DNA of 64,000 nt from Bacillota bacterium (GTDB taxonomy: Bacteria > Bacillota > Bacilli > Paenibacillales > UBA4045), in NCBI GenBank assembly GCA_023441055.1, contig JAEZQY010000057.1, forward strand, positions 113,223-177,222, in the 5' to 3' direction. Positions 50,926 to 58,367 of this stretch are shown here, piece by piece; positions within the stretch are counted from its first letter, which is position 1, and each line of letters begins with the position of its first letter. The notes below the pieces were generated by a model. The model searched no databases. It saw only the letters and a list, made by a program, of their open reading frames with translations, and was not told the DNA's origin. A program made the translations under genes and the position numbers.

Positions 50926-52470
50926 ATGAACAATCCATTCATCTGGTCCTTGATCGTTCTCGTTGCTTCAGTTCTAAGCTTTGGGATTGGTTATTTTATC
51001 CGCAAATCTCTTGCAGAAGCTAAAATTTCGAGTGCTGAACAAGCCGCCAAAGACATCGTAGAAAAAGCTGGCAAGGAAGCGGAAGCACTAAAGAAAGAGA
51101 CGGTTCTGGAAGCTAAGGACGAGGTATTCAAGCTCAGAGCCGAGGCTGATAAAGACATTCGTGAACGTCGGAATGAAAGTCAACGACAAGAGAGACGACT
51201 GTTGCAAAAAGAGGAAACGCTGGATAAAAAGCTAGAATCTCTAGAGCACAAAGAAGAGCTAATCAACAACAAAGAGAAGCGTCTCGAGGAAACACAACGA
51301 CAAATTGAAGAGCTGCATCGTAAGCAAGTGACGGAGCTGGAGCGTATATCCGGCCTGACAACCGAGGAAGCGAAGCAGATTATTCTCGGCAATGTCGAGC
51401 AAGAGGTACGTCATGAATCCGCGCAGTTAATCAAGCAGATTGAAATGCAAGCGAAGGAAGAAGGCGACAAGAAGGCCCGGGATATTATCTCGCTCGCCAT
51501 TCAGCGCTGCGCAGCTGATCACGTAGCGGAGACTACGGTTTCTGTGGTTTCGCTGCCGAATGAGGAGATGAAGGGACGGATTATCGGACGCGAGGGTCGT
51601 AATATTCGCGCGCTAGAGACGCTGACCGGTATTGATCTCATCATTGATGATACGCCCGAGGCCGTTATTCTATCTGGATTCGATCCTATCCGAAGAGAGA
51701 TTGCTCGCACTGCGCTCGAAAAGCTGGTTGCAGATGGACGTATTCACCCGGCTCGCATTGAAGAGATGGTGGAGAAGTCGCGCAGGGAGGTCGATGAGCG
51801 GATTCGCGAATATGGCGAGCAAGCGACGTTCGAGATGGGCGTTCACGGCCTGCATCCGGATCTGATCAAGATACTCGGTCGCCTGAAGTTCCGCACCAGC
51901 TATGGTCAGAACGTGCTGAAGCACTCCATGGAGGTTGCGCATCTATCCGGTCTGATGGCTGGAGAGCTGGGCGAGGATATTACGCTTGCTAAGCGCGCGG
52001 GCCTGCTGCATGACATTGGCAAGGCACTGGACCATGAAGTTGAAGGCTCGCATGTCGAGATCGGTGTCGAGATCGGCAAGAAGTACAAGGAGCATCCGGT
52101 TGTCATTAACAGCATCGCCTCTCACCATGGTGATACGGAGGCTACCTCTGTCATCGCGATGCTCGTCAGCGCGGCGGACGCCCTGTCTGCTGCCCGGCCC
52201 GGAGCGAGAAGAGAGACGCTGGAGACGTATATTAAGCGTCTGGAGAAGCTGGAGGAGATTTCCGAATCCTTCGACGGTGTTGAGAAGTCCTTCGCGATTC
52301 AAGCTGGTCGCGAGGTACGCGTTATGGTTCAACCAGACAAGATTGATGACGCTGAGGCGTTCCGACTTGCTCGTGATATTACGAAACAGATCGAGAACGA
52401 ATTGAATTACCCAGGCCATATTAAGGTGACCGTCATTCGTGAGACAAGAGCGGTCGAATATGCCAAATAA
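50926..52470 (+). CDS. rny: Ribonuclease Y
   Basis: RNase Y is the membrane-bound endoribonuclease that starts mRNA decay in Firmicutes. The 514-residue protein has an N-terminal membrane helix (about 5-24), a long coiled coil (about 30-195), a KH domain (about 205-270, KGRIIGREGRNIRALETLTG) and an HD domain with LLHDIGKALDHE (about 360-371). ATG 8 bases after GAGGAGGTG. RNase J and PNPase, its functional partners, are also encoded in this window. Confidence 0.97.
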   Translation: MNNPFIWSLIVLVASVLSFGIGYFIRKSLAEAKISSAEQAAKDIVEKAGKEAEALKKETVLEAKDEVFKLRAEADKDIRERRNESQRQERRLLQKEETLDKKLESLEHKEELINNKEKRLEETQRQIEELHRKQVTELERISGLTTEEAKQIILGNVEQEVRHESAQLIKQIEMQAKEEGDKKARDIISLAIQRCAADHVAETTVSVVSLPNEEMKGRIIGREGRNIRALETLTGIDLIIDDTPEAVILSGFDPIRREIARTALEKLVADGRIHPARIEEMVEKSRREVDERIREYGEQATFEMGVHGLHPDLIKILGRLKFRTSYGQNVLKHSMEVAHLSGLMAGELGEDITLAKRAGLLHDIGKALDHEVEGSHVEIGVEIGKKYKEHPVVINSIASHHGDTEATSVIAMLVSAADALSAARPGARRETLETYIKRLEKLEEISESFDGVEKSFAIQAGREVRVMVQPDKIDDAEAFRLARDITKQIENELNYPGHIKVTVIRETRAVEYAK

Positions 52471-52485
52471 CTGCAGAATACGGAA

Positions 52486-52518
52486 TAGAGAAGTGGCAGA
52501 ACGCATGCCACTTCTCTA
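52486..52518 (+). terminator. Perfect 13-base hairpin between rny and ymdB
   Basis: TAGAGAAGTGGCA (52486-52498) and TGCCACTTCTCTA (52506-52518) close a 7-base loop. There is no T tract, so it may stabilise the rny 3' end or act as a processing site instead of a classical terminator. The ymdB ribosome binding site begins 9 bases later. Confidence 0.6.
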
Positions 52519-52527
52519 GCCGTTTCT

Positions 52528-52534
52528 AAGGAGG
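52528..52534 (+). promoter_or_regulatory. Ribosome binding site that sets the ymdB start at ATT
   Basis: AAGGAGG lies 8 bases before ATT (52543-52545) and has no ATG, GTG or TTG in frame at suitable distance; the next such codon in frame is GTG at 52603, 68 bases downstream. Confidence 0.75.
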
Positions 52535-52542
52535 AAATCGTC

Positions 52543-53337
52543 ATTAACGTATTATTCATAGGAGACATCGTCGGTACGACTGGCCGCAGAGCGGTCAGAG
52601 AAGTGCTGCCTACCCTGAGGACCAAATACAATCCACATCTGATCATTGCCAATGGCGAGAATGCTGCTGCAGGAAGAGGAATTACACATAAAATTGCGCA
52701 GGAGCTATTCGAGCTAGGCGTGAACGGGATCACGATGGGTAACCATACATGGGACAATAAGGACATCTTCGAGTTTATTGACCAGGAGAGCCGGATCGTC
52801 CGCCCAGCTAACTATATGCCGGATAATCCTGGCGTTGGTCATACGATCATCCGCAGCGGTAAGCATGAGATAGGGATCCTCAATCTAATTGGACGCACCT
52901 ACATGCAGCCTTATGATGATCCGTTCCGCGCCGCAGACGATATTCTGGCGAAGTGGAAGGGCAAGGTCAAGTCCGTCTTCGTAGATTTCCACGCGGAGGC
53001 AACCTCTGAGAAGATCAGTATGGGCTGGCATCTGGACGGACGCGTATCCGCAGTAGTCGGCACGCATACCCATGTTCAGACGCATGATGAACGTATTCTG
53101 CCTAACGGAACAGCCTATGTGACCGATGTCGGGATGGTGGGCACGCGAGATGCCGTTCTCGGTATGGAGAAGGAGGCCGTGCTGCATAAATTCCGGACAC
53201 AGCTGCCAGTGCGCTTCAACGTAGCAGAGGGGAAGTGGCAGCTACACGCGGTGCTAATCCAAATCGATGAACAGACTGGCAAGTCGACAGGGATTCAATT
53301 GATTCGTCACTTCGAAGAGGATTGGATTTCGCAATAA
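52543..53337 (+). CDS. ymdB: YmdB-family metallophosphoesterase, probable ATT start
   Basis: YmdB is a cyclic nucleotide phosphodiesterase with a calcineurin-like fold that influences motility and biofilm choice in B. subtilis. Read from ATT, the protein begins (M)NVLFIGDIVGTTGRRAVRE and has 264 residues, the same as B. subtilis YmdB. Metal ligands fall at family positions: D8 (IGD), E39 and N40 (NGENAA). NHTWDNKDIF, DFHAEATSEK and VGTHTHVQT complete the active site. Starting at the GTG at 52603 would delete the first strand and D8. Co-located with rny as in Bacillus. Confidence 0.88.
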   Translation: MNVLFIGDIVGTTGRRAVREVLPTLRTKYNPHLIIANGENAAAGRGITHKIAQELFELGVNGITMGNHTWDNKDIFEFIDQESRIVRPANYMPDNPGVGHTIIRSGKHEIGILNLIGRTYMQPYDDPFRAADDILAKWKGKVKSVFVDFHAEATSEKISMGWHLDGRVSAVVGTHTHVQTHDERILPNGTAYVTDVGMVGTRDAVLGMEKEAVLHKFRTQLPVRFNVAEGKWQLHAVLIQIDEQTGKSTGIQLIRHFEEDWISQ

Positions 53338-53380
53338 TGAGCAGCCTGATCGAATATTCTGAATCTTCTGCAAGTAGATA

Positions 53381-53407
53381 GAAGGAATTTTTCTGAGTTG
53401 CTCGAAT
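53381..53407 (+). promoter_or_regulatory. Sigma-H promoter before spoVS
   Basis: GAAGGAATT (53381-53389) matches the sigma-H -35 consensus RnAGGAwWW fully. An 11-base spacer leads to CTCGAAT (53401-53407), which fits RnnGAAT except for its first base. B. subtilis spoVS is sigma-H dependent, which supports this reading. Confidence 0.7.
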
Positions 53408-53459
53408 AATTATCTTTAGTAGTGAGTGCATCCCGCTATTCTCAAGGAGGGTACAGTGC

Positions 53460-53720
53460 ATGGACATATTAAAGGTATCAGCAAAATCTAACCCAAACTC
53501 CGTAGCAGGAGCTCTGGCCGGTGTGTTGCGCGAGCGCGGTTCCGCTGAGCTGCAAGCCATCGGCGCAGGCGCTTTGAATCAAGCGATTAAAGCAGTCGCG
53601 ATCGCAAGAGGATTCGTAGCTCCCAGCGGCGTTGACCTGATCTGCATTCCCGCCTTCACGGACATCAAGATTGATGGTGAGGACCGGACTGCAATCAAGT
53701 TAATCGTGGAACCTCGCTAG
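53460..53720 (+). CDS. spoVS: Stage V sporulation protein S
   Basis: SpoVS is a small Alba-fold protein needed for spore coat assembly and core dehydration and affecting septation. The 86-residue sequence (LKVSAKSNPNSVAGALAGVL, GAGALNQAIKAVAIARGFV, GVDLICIPAFTDI) is nearly invariant among spore formers. ATG 9 bases after AAGGAGG. A sigma-H-type promoter lies upstream. Confidence 0.97.
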   Translation: MDILKVSAKSNPNSVAGALAGVLRERGSAELQAIGAGALNQAIKAVAIARGFVAPSGVDLICIPAFTDIKIDGEDRTAIKLIVEPR

Positions 53721-53768
53721 CAGAATACGGAACGTGTGCAGGCAGTACTGAGATTCATGCCGATGATG

Positions 53769-53802
53769 AACCTGTTCACCCTAACCAGGGGGCAGGTTTT
53801 TT
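53769..53802 (+). terminator. Rho-independent terminator after spoVS
   Basis: AACCTG (53769-53774) pairs with CAGGTT (53793-53798), with a possible inner CCCT/AGGG stem, then a run of six T (53797-53802). Confidence 0.85.
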
Positions 53803-53826
53803 CATTGCGATAAGGAGGGAAGGGTT

Positions 53827-54771
53827 ATGGCCGTCATTGATGCGCATTGCGACGTGCTAAGCAAGCTGCTCCTGCATCCGGGAGCCGATCCATACGATGA
53901 TCAGTCGATTACCGCCACGCTGTCCAGACAGATCCAGGGGGATGTGCTGCTTCAGGGGTATGCCATCTATATTGATGACGCCGCGTCTCCATCCGCATTC
54001 GCGGATATCCTACGGTCGATTGATTTATTCTATGAGAAAATCGTCAAGCAGCCTTATATTGTTCAGGTTAAGGGGAAGGCAGATCTGCTCCGGCTTCGAC
54101 CGCGCGAACAGATCGGGGTCATGCTGACCCTGGAAGGCGTAGATGCCCTGCCGAATGATTCATGCTATGTGCGACTGCTGCACAGATTGGGTGTGAGGGC
54201 GATCGGGTTAACCTGGAACCATGCAAATTGGGCGGCAGACGGTGCAGCTGAACCGCGTGGCGGCGGTTTAACACAAGCTGGAAGAAGACTGGTTCATGAT
54301 TGTGAGCAATTGGGTATACTAGTGGATGTGTCACATTTGTCTGACCGCGGTTTTTGGGATGTAGCCGGGCTAAAGCGCAGCGGTGTCTTCGCGTCACATT
54401 CAAATGTGTCTGACCTGTGTCCGCATCCTAGGAATCTATCGCTGGAACAGATCGATCACTTGATTGCAACGGAAGGGATGATCGGATTAACGTTCGTTCC
54501 ATATTTTATCAGTCACAATGACAACGTTAGTATTCGCGATCTGCTCATGCATATCGAATACATCTGTGAACGGGGAGGAGCGGCCTGCATCGGGTTTGGT
54601 TCAGATTTCGATGGAACCCCGCGAACCGTTGCGGGAATTGAACATTCAGGTTTATTCAATCATTTCCGAGAGGAATTATCACGTCATTATCGGGAGTCCG
54701 ATGTCGAGAATTGGATGTATAAAAATTGGTTTTCATTCCTAAATAAACATTTACCTGTGTCAAATTTATGA
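53827..54771 (+). CDS. Membrane dipeptidase (peptidase M19)
   Basis: This 314-residue enzyme belongs to the renal dipeptidase (M19) family of zinc dipeptidases, which often accept D- or L-residues at the C-terminal position. Zinc ligands are in IDAHCD (H7, D9), LEGVDAL, DVSHLSD and ASHSN, with GFGSDFDG as the late Asp motif. No signal peptide is present, so it is probably cytoplasmic. ATG after AAGGAGGGAAGGG. It lies between two terminated units and seems monocistronic. Confidence 0.92.
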   Translation: MAVIDAHCDVLSKLLLHPGADPYDDQSITATLSRQIQGDVLLQGYAIYIDDAASPSAFADILRSIDLFYEKIVKQPYIVQVKGKADLLRLRPREQIGVMLTLEGVDALPNDSCYVRLLHRLGVRAIGLTWNHANWAADGAAEPRGGGLTQAGRRLVHDCEQLGILVDVSHLSDRGFWDVAGLKRSGVFASHSNVSDLCPHPRNLSLEQIDHLIATEGMIGLTFVPYFISHNDNVSIRDLLMHIEYICERGGAACIGFGSDFDGTPRTVAGIEHSGLFNHFREELSRHYRESDVENWMYKNWFSFLNKHLPVSNL

Positions 54772-54832
54772 TCGATCTAATATTGATATCGATACCATCG
54801 AAAATAGCTATCTAATCATTCTTTGAAAACAC

Positions 54833-54861
54833 TTGCAAATTGTTCGTGAAAGCCATAAGAT
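54833..54861 (+). promoter_or_regulatory. Possible sigma-A promoter of korAB
   Basis: TTGCAA (54833-54838) and TAAGAT (54856-54861) have 17-base spacing in an AT-rich gap, about 95 bases before korA. Confidence 0.5.
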
Positions 54862-54896
54862 TTAATCGAGCTAATGAAAACATTTTTTTATTGCCA

Positions 54897-54932
54897 AGAA
54901 TCGATAAAAGGTTGCCTAGAGATGTCGATTCT
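54897..54932 (+). repeat. Inverted repeat in the korA leader
   Basis: AGAATCGA (54897-54904) and TCGATTCT (54925-54932) are separated by 20 bases and lie just before the korA ribosome binding site (AAGGAG at 54941). It could be an RNA hairpin or an operator. Confidence 0.45.
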
Positions 54933-54955
54933 CAAGTCCAAAGGAGTGGCTTCTG

Positions 54956-56692
54956 GTGATCAGTCAACTATCGTGGAAAATTGGTGGACAACAAGGAGAG
55001 GGCGTCGAGAGTACAGACCGCATCTTCTCCACATCGCTTAACAGATTAGGGTACTACCTGTATGGGTATCGGCACTTCTCGTCACGGATCAAGGGCGGAC
55101 ACACGAATAACAAGATCAGAATCAGCACGACTCCGATTCGCGCGATTTCTGATGACTTGGATATCCTCGTCGCGTTCGACCAAGAGACAATCGATCTGAA
55201 TGCACATGAGCTTCGCGAAGGTGGAGTGGTTATCGCTGACGCTAAGTTTAATCCTGTCTTGCCAGATGGCATCAACGCCAGATTATTCGCAGTACCCATT
55301 ACGGCAATCGCAGAAGAACTGGGAACCTCCTTATTTAAGAACATGGCTGCATCCGGCGCCTCTTGGGCATTATTGGGATTGCCGCTGGAAGTATTCAATA
55401 AAGCTGTCGAAGAAGAGTATGGGCGCAAGGGCGCTTCGATTGTTGAGAAGAATATCGAAGCGGTACGCAAGGGCGCGCAATTCGTACTCGATCAGGCAGG
55501 CGGGCCGCTGGATGAATTCCGTCTGGACGAACCCGATCAATCACAGAAGCTGTTCATTATCGGCAATGATGCAATCGCTCTTGGCTGTGTAGCCGCGGGC
55601 TGTCGCTTTATGGCCGCTTATCCGATTACACCTGCTTCTGAAATCATGGAATATCTAATTAAGAAATTGCCTAAATTCGGCGGAACTGTTATTCAGACAG
55701 AGGATGAGATTGCAGCTGTGACGATGGCGATCGGAGCCAATTACGGCGGCGCTCGCTCGATGACCGCATCCGCTGGTCCTGGGCTGTCGCTCATGACCGA
55801 GGCAATCGGACTATCCGGCATGACAGAAACCCCGGTAGTCATCGTGAATACACAGCGCGGCGGACCGAGTACGGGACTGCCGACGAAGCAAGAGCAGAGT
55901 GACCTGAATGCCATGATCTACGGTACACATGGCGAGATTCCGAAGATTGTTCTATCCCCGAGCACGATCGAAGAATGCTTCTATGATACGATTGAAGCCT
56001 TCAATCTGGCCGAGCAATATCAGGTGCCCGTTATTCTGATGACAGATCTGCAGCTGTCGCTGGGCAAGCAAACGTCCGCGCTGCTCGATTACAACAAGAT
56101 CATTATCGATCGCGGGAAGCTGGTTCAGGGTGACCTTCCAGACAATGAACCAGGCAAGATGTTCATGCGCTATGAACTCACTGAGGACGGGATCTCGCCA
56201 CGGTCGATCCCTGGACAGAAGAATGGCATACATCACGTAACCGGTGTTGAGCATGACCAGGAGGGTCGTCCTTCCGAGAGCGCCATCAACCGCAAGAAGA
56301 TGATGGATAAGCGACTGGGTAAACTCGACAATCTCCAAGTGACCAATCCGATTCTCGTACAAGCGCCTCATGAAGAGCCCGATGTATTAGTCATTGGCAT
56401 GGGCTCGACGGGCGGAACAATCGATGAGGCTAGAGCGAGATTGCACAACGACGGACTGCGCACGAATCATGTTACGGTTCGATTGATTCATCCGTTCCCG
56501 GCTAAGGAGCTTGAACCGTATATCGCTAAGGCTAAGAAAGTGGTCATTGTAGAGAACAACGCTACCGGACAATTAGCGGATCAAGTTAAGCTGCATGTTG
56601 GATACGCGGAGAAGATTCACAATCTGCTTAAGTATGACGGCAATCCGTTCTTGCCTAAGGACATTTATCAACATTGCAAAGAGGTGCTGTAG
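54956..56692 (+). CDS. korA: 2-oxoacid:ferredoxin oxidoreductase, alpha subunit (gamma-alpha fusion)
   Basis: With KorB, this oxidatively decarboxylates a 2-oxoacid to an acyl-CoA while reducing ferredoxin. The 578-residue protein has an N-terminal gamma domain (about 5-185, WKIGGQQGEGVESTDRIF) and an alpha domain (about 205-435, AAYPITPASEIMEYL, QTEDEIAAVTMAIGANYGGA). A C-terminal transketolase-like domain II follows (about 470-575). The start is GTG 9 bases after AAGGAG. The fusion is normal for two-subunit aerobic-type enzymes. Substrate preference (2-oxoglutarate or pyruvate) cannot be fixed from sequence alone. Confidence 0.93.
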   Translation: MISQLSWKIGGQQGEGVESTDRIFSTSLNRLGYYLYGYRHFSSRIKGGHTNNKIRISTTPIRAISDDLDILVAFDQETIDLNAHELREGGVVIADAKFNPVLPDGINARLFAVPITAIAEELGTSLFKNMAASGASWALLGLPLEVFNKAVEEEYGRKGASIVEKNIEAVRKGAQFVLDQAGGPLDEFRLDEPDQSQKLFIIGNDAIALGCVAAGCRFMAAYPITPASEIMEYLIKKLPKFGGTVIQTEDEIAAVTMAIGANYGGARSMTASAGPGLSLMTEAIGLSGMTETPVVIVNTQRGGPSTGLPTKQEQSDLNAMIYGTHGEIPKIVLSPSTIEECFYDTIEAFNLAEQYQVPVILMTDLQLSLGKQTSALLDYNKIIIDRGKLVQGDLPDNEPGKMFMRYELTEDGISPRSIPGQKNGIHHVTGVEHDQEGRPSESAINRKKMMDKRLGKLDNLQVTNPILVQAPHEEPDVLVIGMGSTGGTIDEARARLHNDGLRTNHVTVRLIHPFPAKELEPYIAKAKKVVIVENNATGQLADQVKLHVGYAEKIHNLLKYDGNPFLPKDIYQHCKEVL

Positions 56693-56693
56693 G

Positions 56694-57560
56694 ATGGCTA
56701 CATTCAAGGATTTCCGCAATCAGGTAAAGCCGAATTGGTGCCCGGGCTGTGGCGACTTCTCTGTACAAGCTGCAATTCAGAGAGCTGCTGCTAATGTTGG
56801 ACTTGAGCCGAATGAATTAGCGGTCATTAGCGGTATCGGCTGCTCCGGTCGTATCTCCGGTTATATTAACGCCTATGGTCTGCACGGCATTCATGGCCGG
56901 TCGCTGCCAATCGCACAAGGTGTGAAGATGGCCAACCGCGAGCTAACTGTCATCGCATCGGGCGGGGACGGAGACGGATTCGCAATCGGACTTGGTCATA
57001 CGATTCATGCGATTAGACGTAATCTGGATGTTACCTATATTGTCATGGATAATCAGATTTATGGACTGACCAAGGGCCAGACCTCCCCTAGAAGCGCAGA
57101 AGGCTTCAAGACGAAGAGTACGCCAGAGGGCTCCATTGAGGCTTCGCTGTCCCCGTTAGAGATGGCGATGGCGGCAGGTGCAACGTTCGTCGCACAGTCA
57201 TTCTCCAGCAATCTGAAGCAATTGACTGAATTAATCGAAGCAGGTATTAACCACAAGGGCTTCTCGTTGATCAATGTGTTCAGCCCATGTGTAACCTTCA
57301 ACAAGGTGAACACGTACGATTGGTTCAAGGAGAACATCGTGAATACCGACGATATTGAGAATTATGATCCATCGAATCGCGTAATGGCGATGACTAGCCT
57401 GATGGAGACCAATAGCATGCTGTGTGGCTTAATCTATCAGAATACCGAGAAGAAGAGCTACCAAGAGCTTATTCCTGGCTTCAAGGAGCAAGGTCTTGCG
57501 CATCAGGATCTTACGCTTACAGAGAGTGAATTCGAAGAACTAGTAGCCGAATTCAAATAA
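56694..57560 (+). CDS. korB: 2-oxoacid:ferredoxin oxidoreductase, beta subunit
   Basis: The 288-residue thiamine diphosphate-binding subunit has the iron-sulphur Cys pair WCPGCGD (C16, C19), GIGCSGRISGYI and the ThDP motif GDGDGFAIGLGH followed by MDNQIYGLTKGQTSP. The ATG is 7 bases after GAGGTG and one base after the korA stop; in-frame codons upstream within korA are discarded. There is no ferredoxin domain, so an external ferredoxin is used. Confidence 0.95.
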   Translation: MATFKDFRNQVKPNWCPGCGDFSVQAAIQRAAANVGLEPNELAVISGIGCSGRISGYINAYGLHGIHGRSLPIAQGVKMANRELTVIASGGDGDGFAIGLGHTIHAIRRNLDVTYIVMDNQIYGLTKGQTSPRSAEGFKTKSTPEGSIEASLSPLEMAMAAGATFVAQSFSSNLKQLTELIEAGINHKGFSLINVFSPCVTFNKVNTYDWFKENIVNTDDIENYDPSNRVMAMTSLMETNSMLCGLIYQNTEKKSYQELIPGFKEQGLAHQDLTLTESEFEELVAEFK

Positions 57561-57578
57561 GGATATACTTAAACTAAG

Positions 57579-57607
57579 AGACATGTGACTAACCTCACAT
57601 GTCTTTT
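57579..57607 (+). terminator. Rho-independent terminator after korB
   Basis: AGACATGTGA (57579-57588) and TCACATGTCT (57595-57604) form a perfect 10-base stem followed by four T. Confidence 0.85.
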
Positions 57608-57652
57608 CCTTAGAATCACCTAGAATAATAATAAAAAAGGAGAGATCCCCTC

Positions 57653-58225
57653 ATGAGCAAACAAGTACCTATTGGCGTTTCAGCCAGACATATTCACCTG
57701 TCGCCCGCACATATCGAAGCACTATTCGGAGAAGGTTATCAGCTCACAGAGATGAAGCCGCTGTCGCAGCCTGGTCAATTCGCTGCTGAAGAAACCGTAG
57801 CTGTACATGGTGTGAAAGGGAAATTCGATAAAATTCGCATTCTAGGACCGGCCAGAGGCGACACGCAGCTCGAGATTTCCCGAACAGATGCATTCGCGCT
57901 CGGCATTCATCCGCCAGTCCGTCCATCTGGTCAAATTGCGGATACACCTGGCATTCGAATCGTTGGCCCAGCGGGCGAGGTCACAGTCGATCAAGGGGTG
58001 ATCGTCGCTGCTAGGCATATTCACTTCCACACCTCGGATGCCGAGAAGTGGGGCATAGCCGATAAGCAGATGCTGCAGGTTCGAGTAGGCGGGGAGCGCG
58101 GTGTCGTATTCGATCAGGTGCTTGCGCGCGTTAGTGAATCATTCGCATTAGACATGCATATTGATACAGATGAAGCGAATGCGGCTGGGATCAAGAATGG
58201 CGATCTGGGCGAGCTTGTGCTGTAA
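57653..58225 (+). CDS. pduL: Phosphate propanoyltransferase PduL
   Basis: PduL transfers an acyl group between CoA and phosphate, yielding acyl phosphates that acyl kinases use for ATP. The 190-residue protein has both zinc-binding motifs, ARHIHLS (H13, H15) and ARHIHFH (H122, H124, H126), in duplicated beta-barrel domains. It starts directly in the catalytic domain, so the microcompartment targeting peptide is absent and it should be a free cytosolic enzyme. ATG after AAAAGGAGAG. Lies after korAB, whose product could feed it. Confidence 0.93.
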   Translation: MSKQVPIGVSARHIHLSPAHIEALFGEGYQLTEMKPLSQPGQFAAEETVAVHGVKGKFDKIRILGPARGDTQLEISRTDAFALGIHPPVRPSGQIADTPGIRIVGPAGEVTVDQGVIVAARHIHFHTSDAEKWGIADKQMLQVRVGGERGVVFDQVLARVSESFALDMHIDTDEANAAGIKNGDLGELVL

Positions 58226-58254
58226 CTTCGACAAACAATAGCAGGTATATACAG

Positions 58255-58289
58255 ACGGCCGCACAAACCACAGGTTTGTGCGGCCGTTA
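58255..58289. terminator. Perfect 15-base hairpin after pduL
   Basis: ACGGCCGCACAAACC (58255-58269) and GGTTTGTGCGGCCGT (58273-58287) enclose a 3-base loop. The following T tract is weak (TTATCTC), but stem stability is high; termination is likely. Confidence 0.75.
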
Positions 58290-58334
58290 TCTCGTTCAGG
58301 GACTAGGCGCCAGATGGATTCAGGACTTGGGATA

Positions 58335-58343
58335 TGGTATGAT
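58335..58343 (+). promoter_or_regulatory. Possible extended -10 promoter of miaB
   Basis: TGGTATGAT (TGn with TATGAT) lies 25 bases before the first miaB start codon; the -35 is weak. Confidence 0.35.
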
Positions 58344-58367
58344 GCATAGTGACGAAGAAGCGACACT

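Noticed and set aside
50826..51023. 65-codon open frame overlapping the start of rny
   Set aside because: It runs out of frame through the rny ribosome binding site and N-terminus and has no start signal.
52603..53337. ymdB beginning at GTG 52603
   Set aside because: It would delete the first beta strand and metal ligand D8, has no ribosome binding site, and ignores the AAGGAGG 68 bases upstream.
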